A stretch of 64,000 nt of DNA. It comes from an uncultured Eubacteriales bacterium. GTDB taxonomy: Bacteria > Bacillota > Clostridia > Lachnospirales > Lachnospiraceae. A program made the position numbers and the translations under genes. This document shows, one piece after another, positions 54,547 through 64,000 of the stretch (positions are counted from its first letter, which is position 1; every line of letters starts with the position of its first letter). The stretch covers positions 310,001 to 374,000 of the forward strand of contig OMWY01000001.1 in the NCBI GenBank assembly GCA_900314885.1, given 5' to 3'. Under the pieces are notes generated by a model. It was given only the letters and a program-made list of their open reading frames with translations, had not been told where the DNA came from and did no database searches.

Positions 54547-54780
54547 ATGGAAATTATTAAGAGTCTTGCTAATATAAAGGACCTTCCGACGGGCATTGAT
54601 GATTTTAATGTCATGAGGCAGGAGAATTATTACTATGTGGACAAGACCCTGCACGTGAGGGAGCTCGGAGTGGGGAAGGTGTCGCTCTTTGAAACCGTCT
54701 ATATTTATGGCGTTGCCTTTAACAAGAAATTAAGTATGGTGAGAATGGCGACACATACAGAGACAACCGACATTGAATAA
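54547..54780 (+). pseudogene. AAA-ATPase-like/PD-(D/E)XK protein collapsed by internal deletion
   Basis: The 77-codon frame joins the two ends of a much longer protein. Residues 1-47 (LPTGIDDFNVMRQENYYYVD, KTLHVREL) are the start of the AAA-ATPase_like family (PF09820). From ETVYIYGVAFNKKLSMVRMA on it matches the C-terminal end of the same family's PDDEXK_9 domain. Some 400-500 residues, including the ATP site and nuclease core, are missing and the frame is preserved. The ribosome site AAGGAG is intact, so a short non-functional peptide may still be made. Confidence 0.65.
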
Positions 54781-54881
54781 CGAGAACGTATTTTTAATGA
54801 ATTGTCAGACAATATCTACTATAGTGGATGCTTTTGGCTATTATGTACAGAAATTCGGAAGAATTTTGGTAGATGTGCACA

Positions 54882-54910
54882 TTGCGAAATGAAAATATGA
54901 CGTGTATAAT
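54882..54910 (+). promoter_or_regulatory. Promoter of the zinc-ribbon membrane protein
   Basis: TTGCGA (54882-54887), 17-base spacer, TATAAT (54905-54910). The stem AAGGCGGC/GCTGCCTT lies in the leader (about 54959-54984). Confidence 0.65.
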
Positions 54911-54994
54911 TAAGCCGTCCAATTGGAAAAGCAAGTTATATATTTCATAAACGAAAGGAAGGCGGCACTTAGGAAGGCTGCCTTGGTAAGAAAA

Positions 54995-55387
54995 ATGAGT
55001 TATTGCAGAAAATGTGGAGCTGAAATTCATGATGGAGAGCTCTGCTGCCCGAATTGCGGAGAACCGACAGGAGAAATGCGCCAGACTACGGTATCACTTG
55101 ATGCCTCCTCCGAGAAGGTAATGGCTTGTCTCGGATATTTCACATGGATTGGCCTTGTCATTGCGTTACTGATTACTAAGGGGCAGAGGAGATCGGAGTT
55201 CTTAAGATTCCATATGAATCAGGCGATTGTACTTGATTTAGTTGCTTTATTAAGTCTTATTCCTGTTATAGGAATTGTTGTTGGCGTTGCGTGCTTCGTA
55301 GCGAGGGCTTATTGTATTATCGGCGCTGCCCAGGAAAATATGTGGAAGCTTCCTGTGATTGGAGAAATCACGATAATAAAAGAATAA
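54995..55387 (+). CDS. Zinc-ribbon and DUF4870-like membrane protein
   Basis: A 130-residue protein from ATG 54995. An upstream in-frame start (54923) would add residues encoded by the leader hairpin and is disfavoured. The N-terminus is a zinc ribbon, YCRKCGAEIHDGELCCPNCG (C-x2-C…C-x2-C). After a linker come two or three hydrophobic helices (YFTWIGLVIALLI; LDLVALLSLIPVIGIVVGVA, then CFVARAYCIIGAA) with the DUF4870-like SEFLRFHMNQAIVLD between. A small sensor or scaffold at the membrane is plausible; function unknown. Confidence 0.78.
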   Translation: MSYCRKCGAEIHDGELCCPNCGEPTGEMRQTTVSLDASSEKVMACLGYFTWIGLVIALLITKGQRRSEFLRFHMNQAIVLDLVALLSLIPVIGIVVGVACFVARAYCIIGAAQENMWKLPVIGEITIIKE

Positions 55388-55397
55388 TCATAGCTAT

Positions 55398-55436
55398 AAA
55401 AAGGCGGACCGGAAGGGCATTTCGGCCCGCCTTTTT
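55398..55436 (+). terminator. Terminator after the zinc-ribbon protein
   Basis: AAAAAGGCGG (55398-55407)/CCGCCTTTTT (55427-55436) with further inner pairs. The A- and T-runs make it potentially bidirectional. Confidence 0.88.
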
Positions 55437-55557
55437 GGTTGCATTAGACCTGCGAATTCGTAATTAAGAAGACCGGGCTAAATCAGGCAGCCTTTAAGAG
55501 CCTCACGGTAAATGAAATACCAAAAAACGTAAGAAAATATACGCCTTTGACAGTGAT

Positions 55558-56142
55558 ATGAGCTTACAGCTTGAGGCAATAAAAGAATTTATCCGCGGGC
55601 ATAAGGACGAGCGTATATTTTTATTCGGATTTACATTTATGATATGGCAGTATTTCTATGAAGCGCTTGTGAAAATAAAAGAGGAAAGCGGTCAAACCTT
55701 AGACCTTAGTAATGCTGTCATGATTCACGGCGGCGGTTGGAAGAAGCTTGCCTCGCTAAATATTTCAACCGAGAGGTTTAATTCTTCCCTTGAGGAAATA
55801 TGCAAAATAAAGTCAGTTCATGATTATTACGGAATGGTAGAGCAGACGGGCTGCATTTATATGGCCTGTGAATGCGGACATTTGCACGCGAGCAATTTTT
55901 CTGATGTGATTGTAAGAAGACCGTTTGATTTTTCTGTCGCCGATAAGGGTGAGGAGGGAATAATCGAGGTGGTATCTTCTATCCCTGAATCCTACCCGGG
56001 ACACGTGCTTTTAACCGAGGACAGGGGCGTGATTTTAGGCGAGGATGACTGTCCGTGCGGAAGAAAAGGAAAATATTTCAAGGTGCTTGGCAGAATGAAA
56101 AATGCTGAAATAAGGGGTTGCTGTGACACATGGAGCAAATAA
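55558..56142 (+). pseudogene. LuxE-type acyl-protein synthetase, C-terminal half only
   Basis: The open frame of 194 residues matches the C-terminal half of LuxE/acyl-protein synthetase: EFIRGHKDERIFLFGFTFMI (family's LFGFTF block), NAVMIHGGGWKKL (the HGGGWK adenylate-binding motif) and the late GEDDCPCGRKGKYFKVLGR. Family members are about 350-370 residues. Upstream (about 55480-55557) the coding traces are in other frames and interrupted (AAFKSLTVNEIPKN). No ribosome site precedes ATG 55558. So the N-terminal half is lost. LuxE activates fatty or other acids for reduction by LuxC, whose remnant follows. Confidence 0.65.
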
Positions 56143-56485
56143 AATATATAACCGGCAGTGAAGAAAAATTAATACAGGCGGGCAAAAAAACTTGCGACAG
56201 GGCATTTTCAAGCGAAAGAATTAATTATCTTGATACCCTTTCCAAAAACATAAAAATGATAAGCGCTCACGCCTTTATCCCGACCTTCTTACTCTCGCTT
56301 TTTTCATGAGAAGGGCAAATATGGAGTTAAACGCTAAGAGGTTTAAGCCTGCGGAAAATATTTATTTGCGTGGACGAGGCGTAGTATTTCATATCGCTCC
56401 GTCTAATGTCGCCGTTAATTTTGACTTCATATGGGACGGTTACAACCTTATAGATGAAATGACAAGGCTTGTCGCGATACATTAG
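56130..56485 (+). pseudogene. LuxC-type acyl-CoA reductase, frameshifted and internally deleted
   Basis: It starts with ATG 56130 overlapping the LuxE stop, as in intact luxE-luxC pairs. The first frame gives FSSERINYLDTLSKNIKM and then runs into missense and TGA near 56307. Another frame carries on the homology: RLYPDLLTLAFFMRRANMEL, then GRGVVFHIAPSNVAVNFDF, the conserved N-terminal LuxC block. It jumps directly to the C-terminal end IWDGYNLIDEMTRLVAIH. So there is one frameshift near 56260 and loss of several hundred codons including the catalytic Cys. Dead gene. Confidence 0.7.
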
Positions 56486-56507
56486 ACTGATGTTAAAAGA
56501 ATTTAAG

Positions 56508-56536
56508 TTGCAAAAATGAAGTCATTAGTGTATAGT
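56508..56536 (+). promoter_or_regulatory. Promoter of xpaC–telA
   Basis: TTGCAA (56508-56513), 17-base spacer, TATAGT (56531-56536), 54 bases before the TTG start. Confidence 0.65.
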
Positions 56537-56590
56537 TAAAAGTGGGCGCAAGGCCCAGGCAAATTTTAAGAGAAGTGAGGATGACAGATT

Positions 56591-57916
56591 TTGGCTGATA
56601 ATGATTTTGGCCGGACGGGCGACAGCCTGAACCGGATAATAGACGACGCTATAAGGTCAGGAAACTATGGGTCGCTTAACAGCGATATCAACAGGGAGGT
56701 AAACCGGTTTACCGATGATCTCGTAGGCGGTATATTTGGCACCATATCGAAGACCACTGAAGCATTTACAGGCGGAAGCAGGAATAACGGGGCTTTTGAA
56801 GGAGGAAACCGTCCTTCTGACCGTACTTCCTCCTGGGGACGGGCATCGGGAAGCTATATGAAGCCAATCCCGCCCGACAATGTGAACACATATCTCTTCA
56901 GGGGTGACGCTTCGGCGGCATCCGGCCAGTACGTGAGGCTTATCTTAGGGTGGCCGAGCACTGTTATATCGGGTATTAGCCTGCTCGCGACTTTTGGCGT
57001 GTCCTTAACGGGGACGCTTGGCAGCGCAGAACTTCCGGCTTTACTTGTTATAGGAGTATGGTTTGGCGTTTCGGTCTACGAGGTAGTAAAGGGCAACAGG
57101 ATAGGCAGGGCCAGAAGGCTTCTTAAGAAGATTAAGTCACTCTATGCCTCGGTACAGGGAAATACTGAAAGCATCGACATTAGGTATCTCGCCGACAGCG
57201 CTGCGGGTATCAATAAGGTCCGGGCTGATATCGAATGGATGCTAGATAAGGGCTGGCTTCCGCAGGGCCATTTAGATAAGGATAAGAAGATCCTCATGCT
57301 GACTGACAGGGCCTATAAGCTCTATACCGACGCACTTGACGGCTATAATGCCCGCCAGAAGGAGGAAATGAAGGAGCGGGCCGAAGGAAGGCATGTTTCT
57401 GAGGAGGATAAGTCTGAGGCCGAGAAGGCGGTTGAGACAGGCAGAAAATATCTCGACGAGATTCAGCATTTAAACGATATTATCCCGGGAGAGCCTATCT
57501 CATCTAAGGTAGACACCATAAAGCTTCAGGCCTCGAGAATCCTTGACAGGGTAGAACAGCACCCTGAGCAGGCTTCGCAGATAAAGGAGCTGCTTAAGTA
57601 TTATCTTCCAATGATGATTAAGCTATTAAACGCTTACGCGGAGCTTGATCGCGGCGCTGATACCGCTAACGCGAGGAAGTCGAAGAGTGAAATCGAAGGA
57701 GCCCTTGACAGCTTAAATACAGCCTTCGGGAAGCTCCTTGACAGGCTCTATGAGGACACCACCATGGACGTCAAGAGTGATGTCGATGTATTGAATAATA
57801 TCTTATCGCGCGAGGGCCTGAATGACGGCGGCCTTAAGGCGGATGAGAACACTAAAAAAGGCAAGACAGTGGACGAATTCTTCGAAAAAAGCGAGGATAT
57901 TAAGCTCCACGTATAA
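56591..57916 (+). CDS. xpaC: XpaC-like membrane protein
   Basis: A 441-residue protein; start TTG 56591, ten bases after GAGG (the nearby ATG 56581 is out of frame and stops at once). About 100 low-complexity residues lead to two hydrophobic helices (about 117-139 and 147-165). Then a long helical cytoplasmic part with KKIKSLYASVQGNTESIDIR, LPMMIKLLNAYAELDRG and LLDRLYEDTTMDVKSDVDVL, which matches the XpaC family (5-bromo-4-chloroindolyl phosphate hydrolysis protein). In Firmicutes it is paired with telA, as here. The exact role is unresolved; the pair belongs to stress and toxic-anion resistance. Confidence 0.8.
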   Translation: MADNDFGRTGDSLNRIIDDAIRSGNYGSLNSDINREVNRFTDDLVGGIFGTISKTTEAFTGGSRNNGAFEGGNRPSDRTSSWGRASGSYMKPIPPDNVNTYLFRGDASAASGQYVRLILGWPSTVISGISLLATFGVSLTGTLGSAELPALLVIGVWFGVSVYEVVKGNRIGRARRLLKKIKSLYASVQGNTESIDIRYLADSAAGINKVRADIEWMLDKGWLPQGHLDKDKKILMLTDRAYKLYTDALDGYNARQKEEMKERAEGRHVSEEDKSEAEKAVETGRKYLDEIQHLNDIIPGEPISSKVDTIKLQASRILDRVEQHPEQASQIKELLKYYLPMMIKLLNAYAELDRGADTANARKSKSEIEGALDSLNTAFGKLLDRLYEDTTMDVKSDVDVLNNILSREGLNDGGLKADENTKKGKTVDEFFEKSEDIKLHV

Positions 57917-57966
57917 AGCATAAAAGCGCAATTGCGCAAATTTGTAACATTTTAAGGAGAGAAACA

Positions 57967-59214
57967 ATGGATCAGAATCTGGACGAACTTTTGAAGCAGG
58001 CACCTACACTCACGCTTAACCCTGAGGACGAGCTTAAGCCTCAGCCTGAGGCCGCGGCGGAGCCGGCAGCTGCCACAACCGCAACAGCGGCTCCCGCATC
58101 GGAGGGTATCACCCTTACTATGGGCAACGCGGTAAATGAACCGGCCGTAGCTCCGGCACCATCAGAGGCTATGAAGCCTGTCGACGACTCTATGCTCTCA
58201 GACAGCGAGAAGAAGCAGGTAAATGAATTCGTTAAGCAGATAGATATCACAAATACAAGCGCCGTTATCCAGTATGGTTCGGGCGCCCAGCAGAAGATGG
58301 CCCAGTTTTCAGATAAGGCCCTCGCAAGTGTCCGCACCAAGGACTTAGGCGAGACCGGGGAGCTTCTTACGGGAGTTGTCGCTGAGCTTAAGAATTTTAA
58401 CGCAGACGATGAGAAGGGTGGAATCTTCGGCTTCTTCAAGAAGCAGACAAACAAGCTTGAGGTTCTTAAGACCCGTTATGACAAGGCCGAGGTCAACGTA
58501 AATAAGATCTGCGACGCCCTTCAGGACCACCAGGTTACCCTCATGAAGGACTCGGCTATGCTTGACCAGATGTATCAGCTTAACCTTGTATATTTCAAGG
58601 AACTTACCATGTACATCATCGCGGGTCAGAAGAAGTTAAATGAAGTCCGCTCCACGACACTTGTAGAGCTTAATAACAAGGCTGCCCGGACCGGCGCTGC
58701 TGAGGACCTTCAGGCCGCTAAGGACTGCAAGGAAATGTGCGATCGGTTCGAGAAGAAGATCTACGACCTCGAGCTTACAAGGACTGTCGCTATGCAGACT
58801 GCTCCTCAGATAAGGCTTATCCAACAGAATGATGTACTTATGAGCGACAAGATTCAGTCAACGCTTGTAAATACCATCCCTCTCTGGAAGAGCCAGATGA
58901 CCCTTGCCCTCGGCATAGAGCACGCTAATCAGGCGGCGAAGGCCGAACGCGCCGTTAACGACATGACAAATGAGCTCTTAAAGCAGAACGCTGAGAAGCT
59001 TAAGGTCGCAAGTGTTAACGCTGCCAAGGAGAGTGAGCGAGGCATAGTTGATATCGAGACCCTTACCCAGACCAACCAGACCCTCATTTCAACCTTCGAT
59101 GAGGTTATGCAGATCCAGAAGGATGGCCATGAGAAGAGAGTTCAGGCTGAGGCTGAGATGACAAGGCTTGAGAGCGAGCTTAAGAACAAGCTTCTTGAGG
59201 TTTCAAGGGGCTGA
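57967..59214 (+). CDS. telA: TelA family toxic anion resistance protein
   Basis: A 415-residue soluble, mostly helical protein. The N-terminal ~75 residues are Ala/Pro/Glu-rich low complexity. The TelA core begins SEKKQVNEFVKQIDITNTSA and includes the glycine-poor block GGIFGFFKKQTNKLEVLKTR (about 157-176), ELTMYIIAGQKKLNEVRSTT, and QMTLALGIEHANQAAKAERA near the C-terminus. The family is linked to tellurite and antimicrobial resistance. Strong AAGGAG site; the 50-base gap after xpaC contains the palindrome GCGCAATTGCGC. Confidence 0.9.
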   Translation: MDQNLDELLKQAPTLTLNPEDELKPQPEAAAEPAAATTATAAPASEGITLTMGNAVNEPAVAPAPSEAMKPVDDSMLSDSEKKQVNEFVKQIDITNTSAVIQYGSGAQQKMAQFSDKALASVRTKDLGETGELLTGVVAELKNFNADDEKGGIFGFFKKQTNKLEVLKTRYDKAEVNVNKICDALQDHQVTLMKDSAMLDQMYQLNLVYFKELTMYIIAGQKKLNEVRSTTLVELNNKAARTGAAEDLQAAKDCKEMCDRFEKKIYDLELTRTVAMQTAPQIRLIQQNDVLMSDKIQSTLVNTIPLWKSQMTLALGIEHANQAAKAERAVNDMTNELLKQNAEKLKVASVNAAKESERGIVDIETLTQTNQTLISTFDEVMQIQKDGHEKRVQAEAEMTRLESELKNKLLEVSRG

Positions 59215-59308
59215 GTCTGACCTTTGTGGTGGACAGCATGCGATTTATAAGCAGGACTAATAAATAAAAAGCTTTTTAGAAAATAAATAATAAAAACATT
59301 TTTTGTAA

Positions 59309-59349
59309 AAATCCCGCCATACCGCATAAATTGGGGCATGGTGGGATTT
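59309..59349. terminator. Terminator-like hairpin after telA
   Basis: A 12-bp stem AAATCCCGCCAT (59309-59320)/ATGGTGGGATTT (59338-59349), one G·T. Flanked by A4 upstream and only TTT-A downstream, so its strength on the plus strand is uncertain. The remaining telA–guaB gap shows no gene. Confidence 0.55.
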
Positions 59350-59367
59350 ACCTTAAAAAAGATTAAC

Positions 59368-59396
59368 TTGACACGAGCGATAACAGCGTTTATACT
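59368..59396 (+). promoter_or_regulatory. guaB promoter
   Basis: TTGACA (59368-59373), 17-base spacer, TATACT (59391-59396), 55 bases before ATG 59452. The leader is too short for a purine riboswitch. Confidence 0.8.
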
Positions 59397-59415
59397 CTAA
59401 AGGTAATACCACTAA

Positions 59416-60908
<1,493 letters not shown>

Positions 60909-60909
<1 letters not shown>

Positions 60910-61616
60910 TGAAAGATATATATACTGAAATCGGAAGCACATCATATCCCGGCAGGGGAATAGTTATAGGACTAACGGATGACGGAAGACGCGCCGCCAT
61001 AGCCTATTTTATCATGGGCCGCAGCGAGAACAGCCGCAACAGAATATTTGTCGCCGACGGAAGCGGAATAAGGACCGAGGCCTTTGATCCGTCTAAGCTC
61101 GTGGATCCGAGCCTCATAATTTATTCGCCGGTCAGGACATTTAATAAGATGACAATTGTCACAAACGGCGACCAGACCGATACCGTATTTGATTTTCTTA
61201 AATCCGGGAAATCATTTGAGCAGGCCCTTATGACGAGAAAATTCGAGCCTGACGCGCCGAATTTTACACCTCGTATCTCGGGAATTCTTGAGGTAAGTAA
61301 CGGGAAATATACCTACGAGCTTTCTATCCTTAAGAGCAACGACGGTGATGAAAATGAGTGCGTGAGGGAGTTCTTCACCTATGACCTTCCGAAGGCGGGC
61401 GAGGGGCATTTTATCCATACATACATGGGAGACGGAAGCCCGTTGCCTAGCTTCTCGGGAGAGCCGACAAAGGTGAATATTCCTTCCGACATCGGGGCAT
61501 TTACGGAAGGAATCTGGAACGCGCTTAACGTCGATAATAAGGTCTCGCTCTTTACGAGATTTATAGACCTTGCGACGGGAAATTATGAGAGCAGGATAGT
61601 TAATAAGAATTGTTAA
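60909..61616 (+). CDS. purO: IMP cyclohydrolase, PurO type
   Basis: A 235-residue protein matching the stand-alone, archaeal-type IMP cyclohydrolase family. The start (MKDIYTEIGSTSYPGRGIVI) leads into GLTDDGRRAAIAYFIMGRSE and NSRNRIF, with TPRISGILE and YDLPKAGEGHFIHTYMGDG further on. It would close FAICAR to IMP, the last step of purine synthesis. The start is ATG 60909 within TGATG of guaB. It replaces the N-terminal cyclohydrolase domain of classical PurH, complementing the next gene, which has only the other half. Confidence 0.85.
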
Positions 61617-61642
61617 ACTACCATTTATGAAAAGGAATTAAA

Positions 61643-62821
61643 ATGAACGAGATAGAATTAAAATACGGCTGTAACCCTAACCAGAAGCCGGCGAGAATTT
61701 ACATGCAGGACGGAGGCGATCTTCCTGTCACGGTATTAAACGGAAGACCGGGCTACATTAATTTTCTTGACGCGTTAAACGGAATTCAGCTTGTCATGGA
61801 AATGAAGGCCGCGACAGGACTTCCAAGCGCTACGAGCTTCAAGCATGTTAGTCCCGCGGGAGCCGCGACAGGGAAAGAGCTTTCCGATATTGAGAGAAAG
61901 ATCTATCGGGTTGAGGATGACGACGAGCTTACTCCTCTTGCGGCTGCTTACGCGAGAGCCAGAGGCGCTGACAGGATGTCATCATTCGGAGACTTTATTT
62001 CTCTTTCCGATATCTGCGACGTGGCTACGGCAAAGCTTATTAAGCGCGAGGTCTCAGACGGAATCATAGCTCCGGGCTATGAGCCTGAAGCACTCGAGAT
62101 CCTTAAGGCTAAGAAAAAGGGTAATTATAATATTATTCAGATCGACAGTAATTATAAACCGGACCCGATCGAGCATAAGCAGGTTTTCGGCATAACATTC
62201 GAGCAGGGTCACAATGACGCTCTGTTCAACGCTGACAGCTTTAAGGATATAGTTACAAAAAATAAAGCATTAACAGCTGACGCAATCAACGATTTAATTA
62301 TTTCGATGATTACGTTAAAATATACTCAGTCAAATTCAGTCTGCTACGTGAAGAACGGACAGGCAATCGGAATCGGAGCCGGCCAGCAGAGCAGGATTCA
62401 CTGCACAAGGCTTGCCGGAGATAAGGCTGATAAATGGTGGCTTCGCCATGCGCCACAGGTCTTAGCGCTTCCTTTTAAGGAAAAAATCGGCCGTGCCGAC
62501 AGGGACAACGCTATAGACCTCTATACAGGCGAGGACCAGAAGGATTTACTTGCGGACGGTACCTGGGAGAATTTCTTCACGAAAAAGCCTGACGTATTTT
62601 CTGAGGAAGAGCGTGAAGCCTTTATCGCTAAGAACACGGACGTAGCCCTTGGCTCGGACGCATTCTTCCCGTTCGGCGACAATATCGAGCGCGCGGCTAA
62701 GAGTGGCGTGAAATATATCGCCGAGCCGGGCGGTTCCATAAGAGATGATAATGTTATCGAGACCTGCGATAAATACGGCATTGTCATGGCATTTACGGGA
62801 GTAAGGCTTTTCCACCATTAA
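61643..62821 (+). CDS. purH: AICAR formyltransferase, stand-alone
   Basis: A 392-residue protein homologous only to the C-terminal (AICARFT) part of bifunctional PurH. Seen: LKYGCNPNQKPARIYM, TSFKHVSPAGAATG (with the catalytic Lys-His), SFGDFISLS, and KYTQSNSVCYVKNGQAIGIG, then AGQQSRIHCTRLAGDKA (about 235-272). The MGS-like cyclohydrolase domain is absent and is supplied by the upstream PurO-type gene. The pair performs the last two steps from AICAR to IMP. The gene symbol is used loosely for this half-length form. Confidence 0.9.
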   Translation: MNEIELKYGCNPNQKPARIYMQDGGDLPVTVLNGRPGYINFLDALNGIQLVMEMKAATGLPSATSFKHVSPAGAATGKELSDIERKIYRVEDDDELTPLAAAYARARGADRMSSFGDFISLSDICDVATAKLIKREVSDGIIAPGYEPEALEILKAKKKGNYNIIQIDSNYKPDPIEHKQVFGITFEQGHNDALFNADSFKDIVTKNKALTADAINDLIISMITLKYTQSNSVCYVKNGQAIGIGAGQQSRIHCTRLAGDKADKWWLRHAPQVLALPFKEKIGRADRDNAIDLYTGEDQKDLLADGTWENFFTKKPDVFSEEEREAFIAKNTDVALGSDAFFPFGDNIERAAKSGVKYIAEPGGSIRDDNVIETCDKYGIVMAFTGVRLFHH

Positions 62822-62845
62822 TCGGCACAAATATAAAGGTGTCTT

Positions 62846-64000
62846 ATGAACGTTATTTTATTCCTTCAGATGGCTTCTACGGCGTTTGTTTTTGTAAGCC
62901 TCGTTTATTCTGTATTTAAGAGGTCAAGCAGGGCGCTAAGCTATATCATATTCGGCGAATTTTTAGGTCTGGTTATGAATATAGCAAGTTACGGACTTAT
63001 GTCAAGCCTTGACAGGGGACAGGCCAAATTCTGGTATTGTATATTTATCGCTGCGGTGGTTTATTTACTGCCTACAATAACAATAATATGCGCTATAGGT
63101 ACGAACTCGCCTCTGCCAAGGTCTGTGAGAGTTGTGTATTATTTTTGCGCCGCCTTTATGGCGATATTTATGACCGAATCCATAAGAAACGGAAGCTATG
63201 TATATTCATATATAGCCTTCAGACGGGAAAACGGCCTGTCATACCTTCAGAGAACTTATGGAGATTTTCATATAGTTTTCTGGCTTTATATGGCCTTTTT
63301 CTGCGCCGCGGCGTCAGCTATATGCCTCTACTGCCTGATAATAAAGAAAAACAAGAATTACCAGTACCTTCATTTATTGGCAATTCCGGTAATGCCTCTT
63401 GCGTTTTATTTAATTGACAAGTTCCTTAATCTACGGGTAGAAATAGTCGCTTTTTCCGTACCTGCCATATGCGTACTGGTTGATACAATGCTTTACGATC
63501 ATTTCTTCAATCTTGAAAGTGTCGCGGTAAGACACGCTTACAAGAAATCGGAGACAGGATATATAATTACTGACGAGTACGGCTATATTATCGAAGCGAA
63601 TGACGTAGCCAAGAAAATTTTCACGGGAATTTCCGCCGCTGATAACGGTAGGGAGAGATTAAGCGGGCTTTCGTCATTCGCTCCTTATTATGATACGCTC
63701 GCAAGGGGTGAGAATTCTCCGTTCGTTCATTTCGAAGGAAGGGATTATCAGATGCGGCGGGAAATGCTCGCGAACAACTTTAATAACGCGCTAGCGGGAG
63801 TATTATATACAATTGAAGACAGAACTGACGCGCTAAAGCTAGCGACCCTTGAGGAGGGCTATCAGAATGAGCTTATAGCGGATGCCAAGGAGAAGACGGA
63901 AAAGCTACAGAAGGAATACGAAAAAATGGTAAATTCCTTCGCCTTTCTTGCTAAAAACAGGAACATGGAGGAGGAAAAGGGCGTTGGTCTGCCTATGGAA
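62846..64000 (+). CDS. 7TM sensor protein with PAS-like domain (3' end outside window)
   Basis: From ATG 62846 the frame stays open to the window end (385 codons). The first ~215 residues contain about seven hydrophobic helices (from VILFLQMASTAFVFVSLVYS to FSVPAICVLVDTMLY), as in the histidine-kinase N-terminal 7TM domain. Next comes a PAS-like domain (ETGYIITDEYGYIIEANDVA, about 235-254), then a coiled-coil linker starting near 335 (ELIADAKEKTEKLQKEYEKM). The output domain (kinase or diguanylate cyclase) lies beyond the edge. No strong terminator separates it from the purine genes. Confidence 0.75.
   Translation, partial: MNVILFLQMASTAFVFVSLVYSVFKRSSRALSYIIFGEFLGLVMNIASYGLMSSLDRGQAKFWYCIFIAAVVYLLPTITIICAIGTNSPLPRSVRVVYYFCAAFMAIFMTESIRNGSYVYSYIAFRRENGLSYLQRTYGDFHIVFWLYMAFFCAAASAICLYCLIIKKNKNYQYLHLLAIPVMPLAFYLIDKFLNLRVEIVAFSVPAICVLVDTMLYDHFFNLESVAVRHAYKKSETGYIITDEYGYIIEANDVAKKIFTGISAADNGRERLSGLSSFAPYYDTLARGENSPFVHFEGRDYQMRREMLANNFNNALAGVLYTIEDRTDALKLATLEEGYQNELIADAKEKTEKLQKEYEKMVNSFAFLAKNRNMEEEKGVGLPME

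Noticed and set aside
54923..54994. Upstream start for the zinc-ribbon protein
   Set aside because: The added residues are encoded by the leader stem, and no ribosome site precedes 54923. The usual zinc-ribbon start is ATG 54995.
55558..56142. 194-residue frame as an intact small gene
   Set aside because: It aligns only with the C-terminal half of LuxE, has no ribosome site, and traces of the missing part lie upstream in other frames.
63037..63417. 126-residue ORF at 63037-63417
   Set aside because: It is an out-of-frame shadow of the 7TM sensor gene, which runs open from 62846 to the window end.

Overview
The window reads as a chromosomal segment of a low-to-mid GC anaerobic Clostridia bacterium, most likely Lachnospiraceae (Butyrivibrio/Roseburia/Eubacterium-like). 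The grounds are the B. subtilis-like order decarboxylase–kinase–yaaR–holB–ricT–trmN6–rsmI–abrB, a sufCBDSU operon, a monoderm Tad pilus locus with Flp1 and DUF5702-type genes, DUF6472 after ftsH, a DUF6145-like gene before dusB, DUF4364 beside engB, and an rnpB–tgt–yajC block. This is family recognition by eye; no database search was run.

Layout. 1-1328: edge of an FtsX-type ABC exporter whose ATPase gene is broken by an internal deletion. 1392-3468: ftsH and a small Cys protein (minus). 3.6-10.7 kb: Ig-like protein, GNAT, then the replication/tRNA/rRNA-modification operon. 10.7-16.5 kb: abrB and the Fe-S assembly operon behind a strongly folded leader. 16.7-25.9 kb: small acidic protein and a complete-looking Tad/Flp pilus operon (TadZ, TadA, TadB, TadC, Flp pilin, three pseudopilin or TadE-like proteins, prepilin peptidase, FHA protein). 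25.9-39.1 kb: polyphosphate kinase and exopolyphosphatase (divergent), pyridoxamine kinase, DUF1292, gltX, a UvrD-like helicase, DUF6145, dusB, engB, DUF4364, rho and a SpoU-type methyltransferase. 39.3-41.4 kb: a FIST sensor plus a soluble chemoreceptor. 41.5-43.4 kb: yajC, tgt and RNase P RNA (minus).

43.5-56.5 kb is an accessory island between rnpB and xpaC-telA. It opens with an invertase-type serine recombinase whose stop codon lies inside one of two 24-bp inverted sites. Next come a glycosyltransferase, a decayed FkbM methyltransferase, a TRAP transporter (dctPQM), an SDR dehydrogenase, an ATP-grasp ligase and a DegT/VioA-like aminotransferase. It ends in a graveyard of broken genes: PIN toxin, Rpn nuclease interrupted in frame by a triple-hairpin element, a collapsed AAA-ATPase/PD-(D/E)XK gene, LuxE and LuxC. 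The TRAP-to-ATP-grasp genes look more AT-rich than the core.

56.5-64 kb returns to core genes: xpaC-telA, then guaB, purO-type IMP cyclohydrolase and a stand-alone AICAR transformylase (late purine synthesis split over separate genes), and the start of a 7TM/PAS sensor cut by the window edge.

The strongest candidates for something new are the recombinase with its inverted sites at the head of the sugar/transport island, the palindromic element inserted in frame in an Rpn gene, and a recurring set of hairpins closed by C-GNA-G triloops in intergenic DNA. No CRISPR array, tRNA gene or intact insertion sequence was seen.
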